From NCBI RefSeq assembly GCF_900109205.1, contig NZ_FNZB01000007.1, forward strand, positions 1-64,000: DNA of 64,000 nt, given 5' to 3'. A program made the position numbers and the translations under genes. Origin of the DNA: Sphingomonas sp. OV641 (GTDB lineage: Bacteria; Pseudomonadota; Alphaproteobacteria; Sphingomonadales; Sphingomonadaceae). A model generated the notes under the pieces. That model did not search any database and was not told the origin of the DNA. It worked only from the letters and a program-made list of their open reading frames with translations. Shown one piece after another: positions 41,576 to 51,534 of this stretch (its first letter is position 1; every line of letters starts with the position of its first letter).

Positions 41576-43068
41576 CGCTCAAGTCGGACACAGTGCGCTG
41601 GGGCGCATCGATCCTTGTCGTCGCGCTGGCCGCCGGTGGCGCGGGCTATTGGGCGGGCCACAGGTCGCCGCAACCGCAGGCCGCCGCGTCCGGCGAGGCG
41701 GGCACAGGCTCGGGCAAGGTGCTCTACTGGTACGACCCGATGTTTCCCAACCAGAAGTTCGACAAGCCCGGCAAGTCGCCGTTCATGGATATGCAGCTTG
41801 TGCCCAGATATGCCGACGGCGAAAGTGCCGGCGCGGCGCCCGGGGTGACGGTCGATCCCTCCGCGCGCCAGAGCCTCGGCCTGCGCGTGGCCGAGGCCCG
41901 CATGGGCAGCCTTGCGAGCACGCTGGAAGTCACCGGCACGGTCGATTTCAACCAGCGCGACATCGCGATCATCCAGGCGCGCTCGGGCGGGTTCGTAAGC
42001 CGTGTCTATGCCCGCGCGCCGGGTGACGTGGTCCGCGCCGGCGCCCCGATCGTCGACCTGCTGCTGCCCGAGTGGGGCGGCGCGCAGACCGAGTTCCTGA
42101 GCGTCAAGCGGCTCGGCAAGCCCGATCTCACCGCCGCCGCGCGCCAGCGCCTGCGCTTGATGGGCATGTCCGACGGCCTCATCGCCAGCGTCGAGCGGAG
42201 CGGCCGGCCGGGCGGCACGGTGACGATCACGACGCCGATCTCCGGGGTGATCCAGACGCTCGACGCCCGGGCCGGCGTGACGCTCGGCATGGGCCAGACG
42301 CTCGCCCAGGTGAACGGCCTCGGCACCGTCTGGCTCAACGCCGCGGTGCCCGAGGCGCGGGCGGGCGAAGTCCGCATCGGCCAGAGCGCCAGCGCAACCC
42401 TGACCGGCTTTCCGGGCGAGAGCTTCGCCGGCCGGGTGATCGCGATCCTGCCGACGACGCAGGCCGACAGCCGGACGCTCACCGTCCGGATCGAGCTGCC
42501 CAACCGTGGCGGCCGGTTGCGGCCCGGCATGTTCGCGAGCGTGGCGCTCGGGGGCAATGCCCGATCCGCCCTGCTGGTGCCGAGCGAAGCGGTGATCCGC
42601 ACCGGCAAGCGAACGCTCGTCATGCTCGCGGCTGGCGACGGGCGCTACCATCCCGCCGAGGTCCGGATCGGCCGCGATGCGGGCGGCCAGACCGAAGTGC
42701 TCGCGGGCCTCGCCCCCGGCCAGAAGGTCGTTGCCTCCGGCCAGTTCCTGATCGATTCGGAAGCGAGCCTTTCGGGAATCGAGGCGCGGCCCATCGGCGG
42801 CGGTGCGCCGGCGAATGCCACCAAGCCCGCATCCAGGCCCGCGCTCTACGAAACCGTCGGAAGGATCGAGCGGATTGCTCCCGGTTCGGTGACGCTCAGC
42901 CACGAGCCGGTCCCCGCGCTCGGCTGGCCGGCGATGACGATGACCTTCGCGCTGCCCGATCCCGGCATCGTACGCGGCTTCAAGACGGGGGACCACGTGC
43001 GCTTCGGCTTCGACCAGCCACCGGCGGGGCCGACCGTGCGGCGCATGACCAAGGTGGCGGGCCAGTGA
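41572..43068 (+). CDS. cusB: RND periplasmic adaptor CusB with a CusF-like C-terminal domain
   Basis: A 498-residue membrane-fusion protein. The N-terminus has one membrane anchor ([19 protein letters not shown]). A heavy-metal binding YHS-like stretch follows ([20 protein letters not shown] and FMDMQLVP, about residues 49-75) with Met residues that pass copper. The hairpin and barrel parts include [19 protein letters not shown] and [13 protein letters not shown]. The last 80 residues form a CusF-like domain ([20 protein letters not shown], then [12 protein letters not shown]), so chaperone and adaptor are fused. It overlaps cusA by 4 bases. Confidence 0.92.
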   Translation: MTLKSDTVRWGASILVVALAAGGAGYWAGHRSPQPQAAASGEAGTGSGKVLYWYDPMFPNQKFDKPGKSPFMDMQLVPRYADGESAGAAPGVTVDPSARQSLGLRVAEARMGSLASTLEVTGTVDFNQRDIAIIQARSGGFVSRVYARAPGDVVRAGAPIVDLLLPEWGGAQTEFLSVKRLGKPDLTAAARQRLRLMGMSDGLIASVERSGRPGGTVTITTPISGVIQTLDARAGVTLGMGQTLAQVNGLGTVWLNAAVPEARAGEVRIGQSASATLTGFPGESFAGRVIAILPTTQADSRTLTVRIELPNRGGRLRPGMFASVALGGNARSALLVPSEAVIRTGKRTLVMLAAGDGRYHPAEVRIGRDAGGQTEVLAGLAPGQKVVASGQFLIDSEASLSGIEARPIGGGAPANATKPASRPALYETVGRIERIAPGSVTLSHEPVPALGWPAMTMTFALPDPGIVRGFKTGDHVRFGFDQPPAGPTVRRMTKVAGQ

Positions 43069-46000
43069 TCGCCCATCTCATCCGCTGGTCGGTGAGGAAC
43101 CGCTTCTTCGTCGTGCTCGGCATGCTCGCGCTGGTCGGCGCGGGCCTGTGGGCGGTGCGCTCGACCCCGATCGACGCGCTGCCCGATCTTTCCGACGTGC
43201 AGGTCGTGATCCGCACTTCCTATCCGGGTCAGGCGCCCCAGATCGTCGAGAACCAGATCACCTATCCGCTCACCACCACCATGCTGTCGGTGCCCGGCGC
43301 CAAGACGGTGCGCGGCTATTCCTTCTTCGGCGACAGCTTCGTCTATGTGATCTTCGAGGACGGCACCGATCTCTACTGGGCGCGCAGCCGCGTGCTCGAA
43401 TATCTCAACCAGGTCCAGGGTCGGTTGCCGGCCAGCGCCCGCAGCGCGCTCGGGCCGGACGCGACCGGGGTCGGCTGGGTCTATGAATATGCGCTGGTCG
43501 ACCGCACCGGCCGGCACGATCTCTCGCAGCTTCGCGGGTTGCAGGACTGGTTCCTGCGCTACGAGCTGAAGACCGTGACCGGCGTGGCCGAAGTCGCCAG
43601 CATCGGCGGCATGGTCAAGCAGTACCAGGTGCTGCTCGATCCGGTGAAGCTCGCGGCCTACGGCGTAACCCACGCCCAGGCAGTGCAGGCGATCAGCCAA
43701 GCCAATCAGGAAGCCGGCGGCTCGGTGCTGGAAATGGCCGAGGCCGAATATATGGTCCGCGCCTCGGGCTATCTGAAAACGCTCGACGATTTCCGGGCAA
43801 TCCCGCTCAAGACTGCGGCGGGCGGCGTGCCCGTCCGGCTCGGCGATGTCGCCACGATCCAGGTCGGCCCCGAGATGCGGCGCGGCATCGCCGAACTGAA
43901 CGGCGAAGGCGAGGTCGCCGGCGGCGTCGTTATTCTTCGGTCAGGCAAGAACGCCCGTGAGACCATCGCGGCGGTCAAGGACAAGCTCGCCGATCTCAGG
44001 AAAAGCCTGCCGCCGGGCGTCGAGGTGGTCACGGTCTATGACCGCTCGCAGCTGATCGATCGCGCGGTCGAGAACCTCACCCGCAAGCTGGTCGAGGAGT
44101 TCATCGTCGTCGCATTGGTCTGCGCCCTGTTCCTCTGGCACGTCCGCTCGGCGCTGGTCGCGATCCTGACCTTGCCGCTCGGTGTGCTGGCCGCGTTCGT
44201 CGTAATGCGGTTCCAGGGGGTGAACGCCAACATCATGTCGCTGGGCGGCATCGCCATCGCCATCGGCGCGATGGTGGATGCGGCGGTCGTCATGATCGAG
44301 AACGCCCACAAGAGGATCGAACGCTGGGAGCAGGATCACCCGGACAGACATCTCGATGGCGAGATGCGCTGGATCGTCGTCACCGAGGCGGCGGCCGAGG
44401 TCGGGCCGGCGCTGTTCTTCAGCCTGCTGATCATCACGCTGTCGTTCATTCCGGTCTTCACCCTGGAGGCGCAGGAAGGCCGGCTGTTCGCGCCGCTCGC
44501 CTTCACCAAGACCTATGCGATGGGCGCGGCCGCGATCCTGTCGGTGACCCTGGTACCGATCCTGATGGGCTGGCTGATCCGGGGCCGCATTCCGGCCGAG
44601 CAGGCCAATCCGGTCAATCGCTGGCTCACCAATATCTACCGGCCCGCGATCGACTGGACGATGAAGCGGCCCAAGGCAGTGCTGCTGATCGCGGCTCTGG
44701 TGTTCGCCACCACGGCCTGGCCGCTCAGCCGGCTCGGCGGCGAGTTCATGCCCAATCTCGACGAGGGCGACCTGCTCTACATGCCCTCGGCGCTGCCGGG
44801 CCTCTCGGCCGCCAAGGCGAGTGAGCTGCTCCAGCAGACCGACCGCCTGATCAAGACCGTGCCCGAAGTCGAAAGCGTGTTCGGCAAGGCCGGCCGCGCC
44901 GAGACCGCGACCGATCCCGCGCCGCTCGAAATGTTCGAGACGACGATCCAGTTCAAGCCCCGCGACCAGTGGCGGTCGGGCATGACGCCCGAACGCCTTG
45001 TCGACGAGCTCGATCGCCGGGTGAAGCTTCCGGGTCTCGCCAATATCTGGGTGCCGCCGATCCGCAACCGCATCGACATGCTCGCGACGGGCATCAAGAG
45101 CCCGATCGGGGTCAAGGTGTCGGGCAGTGACCTCGCCGAGCTCGACCGCATCGCGCATGATGTCGAGACCGTGGCCAGGAGCGTGCCCGGCGTCAGCTCG
45201 GCGCTCGCCGAGCGGCTGACCGGCGGACGCTATGTCGATGTCGACATAGACCGCGCCGCCGCCGCGCGGTTCGGGCTCAACATCGCCGACGTCCAGGCCA
45301 TCGTCTCCGGCGCGATCGGCGGCGAGACGATCGGCGAGACGGTCGAGGGCCTCGCCCGCTATCCGATCAGCGTGCGCTATCCGCGCGAATTGCGCGACAG
45401 CCTCGAAAGGCTGCGGGCGCTACCGATCCTGACGCCCGCGGGCCAGCAGATCACCTTGGGCACCGTGGCAAACGTCTCGATCGCCGAGGGACCGCCGATG
45501 CTCAAGACCGAGAATGCCCGGCCTTCGACCTGGGTCTACGTCGATGTGCGCGGGCGCGATCTTGCCTCGGTGGTCGGCGATCTGCAGCGTGCGGTGGCGA
45601 AACAGGTCAGGCTCTCGCCTGGGGTCAGCATCGCTTACTCTGGCCAGTTCGAATATCTCGAGCGCGCGGTCGACCGCTTGAAGCTGGTCGTGCCCGCGAC
45701 GCTGCTGATCATCTTCGTGCTGCTCTACCTCATCTTCGGCCGCTTCGACGAGGCGGCGCTGATCATGGGGACGCTGCCGTTTGCGCTGACCGGCGGCATC
45801 TGGACGCTTTATCTGCTGGGGTTCAACCAGTCGGTCGCCACCGGGGTCGGGTTCATCGCGCTCGCCGGCGTCTCCGCCGAGTTCGGGGTGGTGATGCTGA
45901 TCTATCTCAAGAACGCGCTGGCCGAGCGCGGCGCACATCCGGACGCTGCCGAGGTCGAGGCCGCCGTGCGCGAAGGCGCGCTGCTGCGCGTCCGTCCCAA

Positions 46001-46208
46001 GGCGATGACGGTGGCGGTGATCCTGGCCGGCCTGCTGCCGATCCTGCTGGGATCAGGCGCGGGTTCGGAGGTCATGAGCCGGATTGCCGCGCCGATGATC
46101 GGCGGCATGCTGACCGCGCCCTTGCTCTCAATGTTCGTCCTGCCCGCCGCCTACCTGCTGTTGCGCCGGCCCAAGACCGATCCCATCCCTCAACCCGTTT
46201 CATCATGA
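43065..46208 (+). CDS. cusA: Heavy-metal RND efflux pump CusA
   Basis: A 1047-residue inner-membrane proton-driven pump that exports Cu(I)/Ag(I). It starts with GTG overlapping the cusB stop. Hallmarks are [37 protein letters not shown], a [16 protein letters not shown] stretch and the heavy-metal RND signature in transmembrane segment 4 ([17 protein letters not shown]). The three Met that bind copper in E. coli CusA fall at the same numbers here: Met573 (LLYMPS), Met623 (PLEMFE) and Met672 (RIDMLA). The protein has the same length as the E. coli pump, so copper/silver specificity is well supported. Confidence 0.95.
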   Translation: MIAHLIRWSVRNRFFVVLGMLALVGAGLWAVRSTPIDALPDLSDVQVVIRTSYPGQAPQIVENQITYPLTTTMLSVPGAKTVRGYSFFGDSFVYVIFEDGTDLYWARSRVLEYLNQVQGRLPASARSALGPDATGVGWVYEYALVDRTGRHDLSQLRGLQDWFLRYELKTVTGVAEVASIGGMVKQYQVLLDPVKLAAYGVTHAQAVQAISQANQEAGGSVLEMAEAEYMVRASGYLKTLDDFRAIPLKTAAGGVPVRLGDVATIQVGPEMRRGIAELNGEGEVAGGVVILRSGKNARETIAAVKDKLADLRKSLPPGVEVVTVYDRSQLIDRAVENLTRKLVEEFIVVALVCALFLWHVRSALVAILTLPLGVLAAFVVMRFQGVNANIMSLGGIAIAIGAMVDAAVVMIENAHKRIERWEQDHPDRHLDGEMRWIVVTEAAAEVGPALFFSLLIITLSFIPVFTLEAQEGRLFAPLAFTKTYAMGAAAILSVTLVPILMGWLIRGRIPAEQANPVNRWLTNIYRPAIDWTMKRPKAVLLIAALVFATTAWPLSRLGGEFMPNLDEGDLLYMPSALPGLSAAKASELLQQTDRLIKTVPEVESVFGKAGRAETATDPAPLEMFETTIQFKPRDQWRSGMTPERLVDELDRRVKLPGLANIWVPPIRNRIDMLATGIKSPIGVKVSGSDLAELDRIAHDVETVARSVPGVSSALAERLTGGRYVDVDIDRAAAARFGLNIADVQAIVSGAIGGETIGETVEGLARYPISVRYPRELRDSLERLRALPILTPAGQQITLGTVANVSIAEGPPMLKTENARPSTWVYVDVRGRDLASVVGDLQRAVAKQVRLSPGVSIAYSGQFEYLERAVDRLKLVVPATLLIIFVLLYLIFGRFDEAALIMGTLPFALTGGIWTLYLLGFNQSVATGVGFIALAGVSAEFGVVMLIYLKNALAERGAHPDAAEVEAAVREGALLRVRPKAMTVAVILAGLLPILLGSGAGSEVMSRIAAPMIGGMLTAPLLSMFVLPAAYLLLRRPKTDPIPQPVSS

Positions 46209-46219
46209 AGGAGAAGACG

Positions 46220-46609
46220 ATGAACCATGCACGACTGACCATTGCCCTCGGCCTCGCCGCCCTGACTGCCGCGTGCGGCAAGAAGGCGGAGGCCCCCGTT
46301 GCGACTGAGACCAACGAGGCGGCGCCCGCCGCGACCATGAGCGGCGACATGGGCAACATGTCGATGGCGCCTGACGCGAACGCCGCGATCAAGGCCAAGG
46401 GCCATGGCACCGTCACCGCGATCGACAAGGCGGCAGGCACGATCACGCTCGATCATGGTCCGATCCCGGAGGCCAAGTGGCCCGCGATGACGATGGCGTT
46501 CAAGGCCGCGCCGTCGATCACCGATGCGGTCAAGGTCGGCGACAAGGTCGATTTCGACCTCTCGCTCAAGGGCAGCGATGGCGAGGTCACCGCGATCGCA
46601 AAGCAGTGA
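46220..46609 (+). CDS. cusF: CusF-like periplasmic copper chaperone, lipoprotein
   Basis: A 129-residue protein with a lipobox (ALTAACGKK). After an Ala/Glu/Met-rich linker (MSGDMGNMSMAPDAN) it has a CusF-type beta-barrel: KGHGTVTAIDKAAGTITLDHG, then PIPEAKWPAMTMAFK with the Trp and two Met that cap Cu(I), then VKVGDKVDFDLSLKG. ATG 46220 is chosen over 46205 because AAGGAG lies 6-11 bases before it. It is the last gene of cusCBAF and the second CusF domain of the operon, beside the one fused to CusB. Confidence 0.88.
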   Translation: MNHARLTIALGLAALTAACGKKAEAPVATETNEAAPAATMSGDMGNMSMAPDANAAIKAKGHGTVTAIDKAAGTITLDHGPIPEAKWPAMTMAFKAAPSITDAVKVGDKVDFDLSLKGSDGEVTAIAKQ

Positions 46610-46640
46610 TCCGCTAAGTTCGACCGGAAAAAGCTGGTTG

Positions 46641-46664
46641 CGTCGCCGCTCCCGGGCGGCGACG
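46641..46664 (+). terminator. Possible hairpin after cusF
   Basis: A 9-bp stem CGTCGCCGC/GCGGCGACG with a 6-base loop, 32 bases after the cusF stop. There is no T tract, so it may be a rho-dependent pause or a 3' end-protecting stem, not a classical terminator. Confidence 0.35.
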
Positions 46665-46857
46665 CCCGTGCCGGCCGTCTGCCTGGCTGTGCGCCCGGTC
46701 GACGGTTGCGACCGGCAACGCCCAATGCCAGCGGCGTTTCCCTGCGCGATCACCGACAATTTGAGCACGCTTCGCGGATCGCACATTGAACGTGCAAGCC
46801 GCCCTTGCTCGCGATAGCCTGAACGGCAAGGAGCCCAGTTTAGATGACCCAGCCAGT

Positions 46858-48153
46858 ATGACCTTGTTACCCGCGACACATCATGATCTCGTGAGCGAGC
46901 TTGTCCGTCGTTGGCGAGACGATCCCGGCGCCACCTATCGCTCCTGGTTTCTGTGGGACGAACGGCTGAAAAACTTCCGCTCCATCCGTCGCGGGCTGCA
47001 GCAGGTGGTCGCAGAAATCGAAAGTGGGCGGTTCGGCGTCGCCTATCGCGGCTCGTCACTGGAAACGGTTGTCCACTCGATCGCCGAACAGCGGCAGATC
47101 TTCAAGGGCGCCGACCATGCCTGGCTGTGGAAGCCCAAGCTGCGCATTCCAGACATCTACGAAAGCCCGGACAACCAGCGGGCGTTCGGTCGCCTGCTCG
47201 ACAATTGCTCGTGCTGCGATACCGCCGAGGAGATCATCAGCCACATCCGCAGCATAGACGCGCTCAAGATCAAGGGGCTGGGGCCGGCGGCGGCCAACCT
47301 GCTCTATTTCCTTCACCCGACGCTGGTGCCGCCCTTCAATACCGCGATCGTCAAGGGCTACAATGCCGTCACCGGCGCCAAGGTGAAGCTCGGGTCATGG
47401 GATCATTTTCTCGCCATGCGCGCCGGCATCCTCGACCTCAACGACCGTTACCGCGAGTTGCTCTCCAACGATCTCGGCGCGATCGGCGGACTGTTGTTCG
47501 ACATTGGCTCGGGCCGCTATCCCGCGCCACCGCTGGAGGATGACGCAACGGCGGCCGACGACTGGCTCGGCAGATTGGAACATGCCAGAGCGGAGGCAAG
47601 CCGGCTCGACAAGACAGCCGCCGCGCAGGGCGAAACCGATCGCACGCACGCCGAAATCCAGGCCTGGCTGCGCGACCTCGGCCATGCCCTCGGTTACGAT
47701 GTGTGGATCGCCGCCAATGACCGCGGTCGACTTCACGCTGGCTGCCCGCTTGGACAGGGATGCCTCGAGCGCCTTCCAGACGCCATTGCGACCTCTCCCG
47801 GAGCGGACTCGATCCGCCTCATCGACGTGTTGTGGCTGGCGAAGGGTGGCGACGGCGTCGCCGCCGCGTTCGAGGTTGAACATTCGACCTCGATCTACTC
47901 GGGGATCGTGCGCATGCTCGATCTGGCGCTGTCGGGGAGCGATCTGCACGCTGCCGCCGGGCTATTCCTGGTCGCACCGAATGCGCGCGAGCAGGACGTT
48001 CGCGCGCAACTCCGTCGCCCGGCTTTCAGCCGTATTGCCGATCTCGACTTCGCCTATCTGCCCTATGGCGAGCTGGAGAGAAACAGGGACGCGATCGCTC
48101 GTTTTGGAACGGGATTGAAGGCCATCAAGGCGATCTCAAGCCCCCTTCCCTGA
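46858..48153 (+). CDS. Predicted nuclease-like protein with HhH and EVEH motifs
   Basis: About 431 residues, soluble. A helix-hairpin-helix-like stretch lies near residue 140 (IDALKIKGLGPAAANLLYFLHP). The C-terminal third carries SIRLIDVLWLAKGGDGVAAA, then FEVEHSTSIYSGIVRMLDLAL. An Asp followed by E-x-E in a beta-strand context is the layout of a PD-(D/E)xK-type nuclease core, and the EVEHSTSIYSG form recurs in predicted restriction-like proteins. No methyltransferase is adjacent. The frame also opens earlier at a TTG (46786); ATG 46858 is preferred but weakly supported. Confidence 0.55.
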   Translation: MTLLPATHHDLVSELVRRWRDDPGATYRSWFLWDERLKNFRSIRRGLQQVVAEIESGRFGVAYRGSSLETVVHSIAEQRQIFKGADHAWLWKPKLRIPDIYESPDNQRAFGRLLDNCSCCDTAEEIISHIRSIDALKIKGLGPAAANLLYFLHPTLVPPFNTAIVKGYNAVTGAKVKLGSWDHFLAMRAGILDLNDRYRELLSNDLGAIGGLLFDIGSGRYPAPPLEDDATAADDWLGRLEHARAEASRLDKTAAAQGETDRTHAEIQAWLRDLGHALGYDVWIAANDRGRLHAGCPLGQGCLERLPDAIATSPGADSIRLIDVLWLAKGGDGVAAAFEVEHSTSIYSGIVRMLDLALSGSDLHAAAGLFLVAPNAREQDVRAQLRRPAFSRIADLDFAYLPYGELERNRDAIARFGTGLKAIKAISSPLP

Positions 48154-48274
48154 AACACGGACCATTGTGCCGCTGCTGGCAAGGGCCACCGGCCAGCTCC
48201 ATAAGCTCATGCCGGTCCGATGAGGTTGCTTGGGGAGCGACGCCCTCCTGCAATCGAGTCGACCAGCGACCCCA

Positions 48275-49513
48275 TCAGCCGATCTTCGCCATCAGCCTGC
48301 CCGCTGCGCCCTGCTCTGCAGCAAGGTTGCGATTATAGGCGAGTGGCATTCGCGGTGACTTCCACCGCAATGCATCCATGATCCCAGCCAGATCCTCTCC
48401 GCTCGCAAACAGATCCTGGTTCAGCCCGATCCGCGTCGAGTGCGCGCTGATGCCCTTGAGCAGCCGCGCCAGATCCTCGGCTGTGAGGTCGGGCAGAGCG
48501 CCACGATCGAACGCGCGCTGGATGATCGAGCGGAAGATCGGCCCGATCGAACCCGGGTGCAGCGCGACGGTGCCGATGTCATATTCGACCCGCGCCTTCA
48601 CCGCAGGCCTGGGCAGCGTCTTGCGCAGATCCCAGGTCTCCCGCCCCGAGATGCTGTCGATCGGCCGACCGCGCACGGCGGCGCGCGCCTTGTAGCGCCG
48701 CACCTGCACCCGCCGGAACAGCGGCCCCGCCGTGATCCCGGCCGCTTCGGTCCAGGCCGCGATCGCCGACACGGTACGCGGGCTGAGATAGGCGGTTGCC
48801 CCCTCCCCGTCTTGATCGCCCTTGCTGCGCAGGATCTGCAGCAGCCGCGCCTCGGGATCGATCGCCTCTTCGATATGCTCGATGGCCACGGCTACCAACT
48901 CGGACGCACGCAGGCCGGTGTCATAGGCGGCAGACAGCAGCGCGCGATCGCGCAGCCCCGGCAGATCGTTTCCGCAGCTCTCGAGCAGCGCCCGGACGTT
49001 GAGACCACGCGCCTTGTCGCGTTCCACGTCGCGCACCGGCCCCTTGAACCGCAGCGGCCTTGCCTGCTTCTGCGCTGCGCCCTTCTCACGGCGCACCGCT
49101 TGCAGCCGCAGCTTCACCAGCGGCGCGGGGGTTGGGTCCTTGAGTTCGAGCAACTGATGGATCTTGGCGATCGACGCCTTGTAGCGGGATAGCGAGGCTG
49201 GGCGGCTCCCCTTGCCTGCCCGCGAGTCGAGATAGTCGGCCACCGTCTCGGCCGTCGCCGGCAGTGCAATCCGGTTGTTGCGCCTACACCACGCATCGAA
49301 CGCCTCGACGTCGGACTTGAGCGCACGGATGCTATGGGGCGATGAAGCGGCCTGATAGGCGGCGATCAGGCCCTCGTTGACGGTGATGCGCTCGCCGGCG
49401 CGCATCTGCACGATCGTCCACGCAAGGTCGGCCGGCGCCCTGACGGCCGGCAGGACAGCCTCAGGCGGCGCTACGGGGATTTCTGGCCCTTCCCGGGCGG
49501 TTTCGGTGCTCAC
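48275..49513 (-). CDS. Tyrosine recombinase (site-specific integrase)
   Basis: A 412-residue phage-integrase-type protein with a SAM-like core-binding domain (about residues 45-140) and a catalytic domain. The catalytic residues are visible: Arg in YDTGLRASELV, His-x-x-Arg in ISAHSTRIGLNQDLF and Tyr in MPLAYNRNL, with Lys probably in LRSKGDQDG. The usual second His position is Trp (ALRWKSPRM), as in some recombinases. It is divergent from 49676. It may resolve plasmid dimers or mark a mobile unit. The partner site is not identified. Confidence 0.85.
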   Translation of the reverse strand: MSTETAREGPEIPVAPPEAVLPAVRAPADLAWTIVQMRAGERITVNEGLIAAYQAASSPHSIRALKSDVEAFDAWCRRNNRIALPATAETVADYLDSRAGKGSRPASLSRYKASIAKIHQLLELKDPTPAPLVKLRLQAVRREKGAAQKQARPLRFKGPVRDVERDKARGLNVRALLESCGNDLPGLRDRALLSAAYDTGLRASELVAVAIEHIEEAIDPEARLLQILRSKGDQDGEGATAYLSPRTVSAIAAWTEAAGITAGPLFRRVQVRRYKARAAVRGRPIDSISGRETWDLRKTLPRPAVKARVEYDIGTVALHPGSIGPIFRSIIQRAFDRGALPDLTAEDLARLLKGISAHSTRIGLNQDLFASGEDLAGIMDALRWKSPRMPLAYNRNLAAEQGAAGRLMAKIG

Positions 49514-49675
49514 GACGCGCCTCGCTCCTCAGCCGCGCTTGTAGCCCACCTTATAATGAACGGTCAAATCCGCTTATGTGATAACTGCAATTATCGAATG
49601 TCCACTTTCGGGAGGTCACGGATGTAGAAACGAACTGCTGACTTTGGTTTCCCGCCATGGCATTGTCGCCATCCT

Positions 49676-50602
49676 ATGACGCGGACAGACAACCTGCGCG
49701 CCGACGACAGCCTGCTCCTGCTCGGGCGCCTCGATGGCCGATTGCACGGTAGTCCATGCGCCGACATCTTTCTCGCGCGCTCGCGCCTGGAAGGCGCCAC
49801 CGTCCTGGCCGGCCTCGCCGGCGTGCCGATCGCGGTGCGCGACCTGCAGGACTGGATCGCCGGCCGCACACCCCCTCCCCGCGCTTCCGAAGGCCTCAAC
49901 GATCCGATCTCGGTTGCCGCCGTCTTCCACCTTGCGCTCAGCCGCGACGAGGATCTCAAGGATTCGCTCGGCCGCGCCACGCTCAACGTGCTCCGTACGG
50001 TACTCGATGACCGCACCGAGGCGAAGGTTTATGCGGCCGAAGACTTGGCGCACTTCGGGCCCATGTGGCGACAGCTGCGAACCGTGGCGGACGCCCCCTT
50101 CCCTTCCGGTGACCTCCTCTCTGTCGCCAACCGCATTTTCCAGCTGTTCGCGCTGACCGAACCAGCGGCACCAGGCAGCTGGGATGTCGTCAGCGTCGAT
50201 GGTCGCGCTCTCGAGCTGCCTCCCCGTGGACGCGATCGAAACTGGCTGATCGCCGCCGCCGTACCGCGGATGCTGTGCCGCGCTGGCTTCACGACCCGCG
50301 TGATCCCCTCGTTCATCCTGATGTCCAAGTTTCTGCCCCCCTCCCCCGCCGATCTGGCAGAGACCTTGGCCCAGGCGATCGGTCGGACGGCGCATGCTGG
50401 CTTGCGCGACCTCGACGCGATCGAGCGTGCGGCGTCGCGCATCCAGACCGATCTGGCCGTCACGAAGCGGAGCAAGGCCCCTCTCCTTGCCCGCCTGCAG
50501 CTTGCCTATCCGGGCCTTCAGCCGGCCGCTGTCGCGCGCCTGTTGAAGGTCACCCCGCAAGGCGCGCGCAAGCTACTCGCCTCACTTGCTCATCCCTCTT
50601 GA
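49676..50602 (+). CDS. Conserved plasmid protein of unknown function, possible HTH
   Basis: A 308-residue soluble protein. The C-terminus (LLARLQLAYPGLQPAAVARLL, then KVTPQGARKLLASL) looks like a DNA-binding helix-turn-helix. Earlier parts (VRDLQDWIAGRTPPPRASEG and FHLALSRDEDLKDSL) resemble rhizobial plasmid proteins of the DUF1612 group, but I am not certain. It lies between the divergent recombinase gene and a DUF4238 gene 12 bases downstream. Confidence 0.55.
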   Translation: MTRTDNLRADDSLLLLGRLDGRLHGSPCADIFLARSRLEGATVLAGLAGVPIAVRDLQDWIAGRTPPPRASEGLNDPISVAAVFHLALSRDEDLKDSLGRATLNVLRTVLDDRTEAKVYAAEDLAHFGPMWRQLRTVADAPFPSGDLLSVANRIFQLFALTEPAAPGSWDVVSVDGRALELPPRGRDRNWLIAAAVPRMLCRAGFTTRVIPSFILMSKFLPPSPADLAETLAQAIGRTAHAGLRDLDAIERAASRIQTDLAVTKRSKAPLLARLQLAYPGLQPAAVARLLKVTPQGARKLLASLAHPS

Positions 50603-50614
50603 ACCACAGACACC

Positions 50615-51499
50615 GTGCAATCCAAGCCACAGAACCCTCCGTCCCGGCATCACTTCATCCCGCAGTTCCTCCTCGACCAGTGGAAGGATGGCGACACCCT
50701 GCTGCGCTATCGGCGCAATCGGATCGGGGAGATCGAGAGCAGTCCTGCATCACCCAAGAGCGTCTGCTTCGAGCGGGACCTGTACAAGACGATCGGGTTC
50801 CCGCCCGAGCATGCCCAGCAGATGGAAACCCTGTTCATGCAGGTGATCGATGACGCTGCGGCCAAGGTTCACGCGCTGCTCCTCGACGGCAAGGTCAACT
50901 CGCTCAGCGACGCGCAATGCTCGGATTGGGGCCGGTTCGTCATGTCGCTGTGGTTCCGGACACCGCTGGATATGCGCGGCATGAAGGACGCCGTCGGCGC
51001 TCTCGCAAGCGCAGAGGCCGCGAAGTCCGTGCTGCGCGGCGAAGATGGGGCGCTGCCGCCCGAGGCCGTGAGCGCGCTTCAGATGGAAGTCCTGCGCTTG
51101 GTCATCGACGACGCGGATCGCGGACGAGCGTTCATCAACATGGACTGGCGCATAATCAAGACGAACAATCGCCGGGAATTGTTCGTCTCCGATTGGCCGC
51201 TCGACGTGCCGGTCAGCTTCGCCTGGCTTGGTAGTGCCTCGTCCTATGTCACTCTTCCGATCGGACCGGAGACCCTCTTCGTTGCTGCCGGGTCCACTAC
51301 GCTGGCAAATCGGATCGTGAGCCTACCCGAGCGAGAACTGATCACGCGGCAGAACCGGTCGACCGTGGGACATGCCCAGGCGTTCGTAGGCGCGAGGACG
51401 CGTCAAGCCGGCGACTTCATCCGCGCGAACTTCGGCCTGCGAAGCCGCCACTCCGTGACGCAGAGCACCGCCGACAAATATAAGCGGGACGCCATATAA
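50615..51499 (+). CDS. DUF4238 protein
   Basis: A 294-residue soluble protein starting at GTG 50615. The family start is clear (RHHFIPQFLLDQWKDGDTLLRY, then SVCFERDLYK), as is FINMDWRIIKTNNRRELFVSDWPL in the middle. DUF4238 proteins are of unknown function and often sit on plasmids and in defence-rich regions. The His-His-Phe-Ile-Pro motif has been proposed as a nuclease-like site, which I cannot confirm. It probably shares a transcript with 49676. Confidence 0.75.
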   Translation: MQSKPQNPPSRHHFIPQFLLDQWKDGDTLLRYRRNRIGEIESSPASPKSVCFERDLYKTIGFPPEHAQQMETLFMQVIDDAAAKVHALLLDGKVNSLSDAQCSDWGRFVMSLWFRTPLDMRGMKDAVGALASAEAAKSVLRGEDGALPPEAVSALQMEVLRLVIDDADRGRAFINMDWRIIKTNNRRELFVSDWPLDVPVSFAWLGSASSYVTLPIGPETLFVAAGSTTLANRIVSLPERELITRQNRSTVGHAQAFVGARTRQAGDFIRANFGLRSRHSVTQSTADKYKRDAI

Positions 51500-51534
51500 G
51501 GCGGCGACCTCGCCAGACGCCGCGCTCCATCACC

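Noticed and set aside
43941..45158. Long minus-strand frame inside cusA
   Set aside because: It is rich in Asp, Arg, His and Gln as expected for the reverse of a GC-rich membrane protein gene. No start signal or family pattern.
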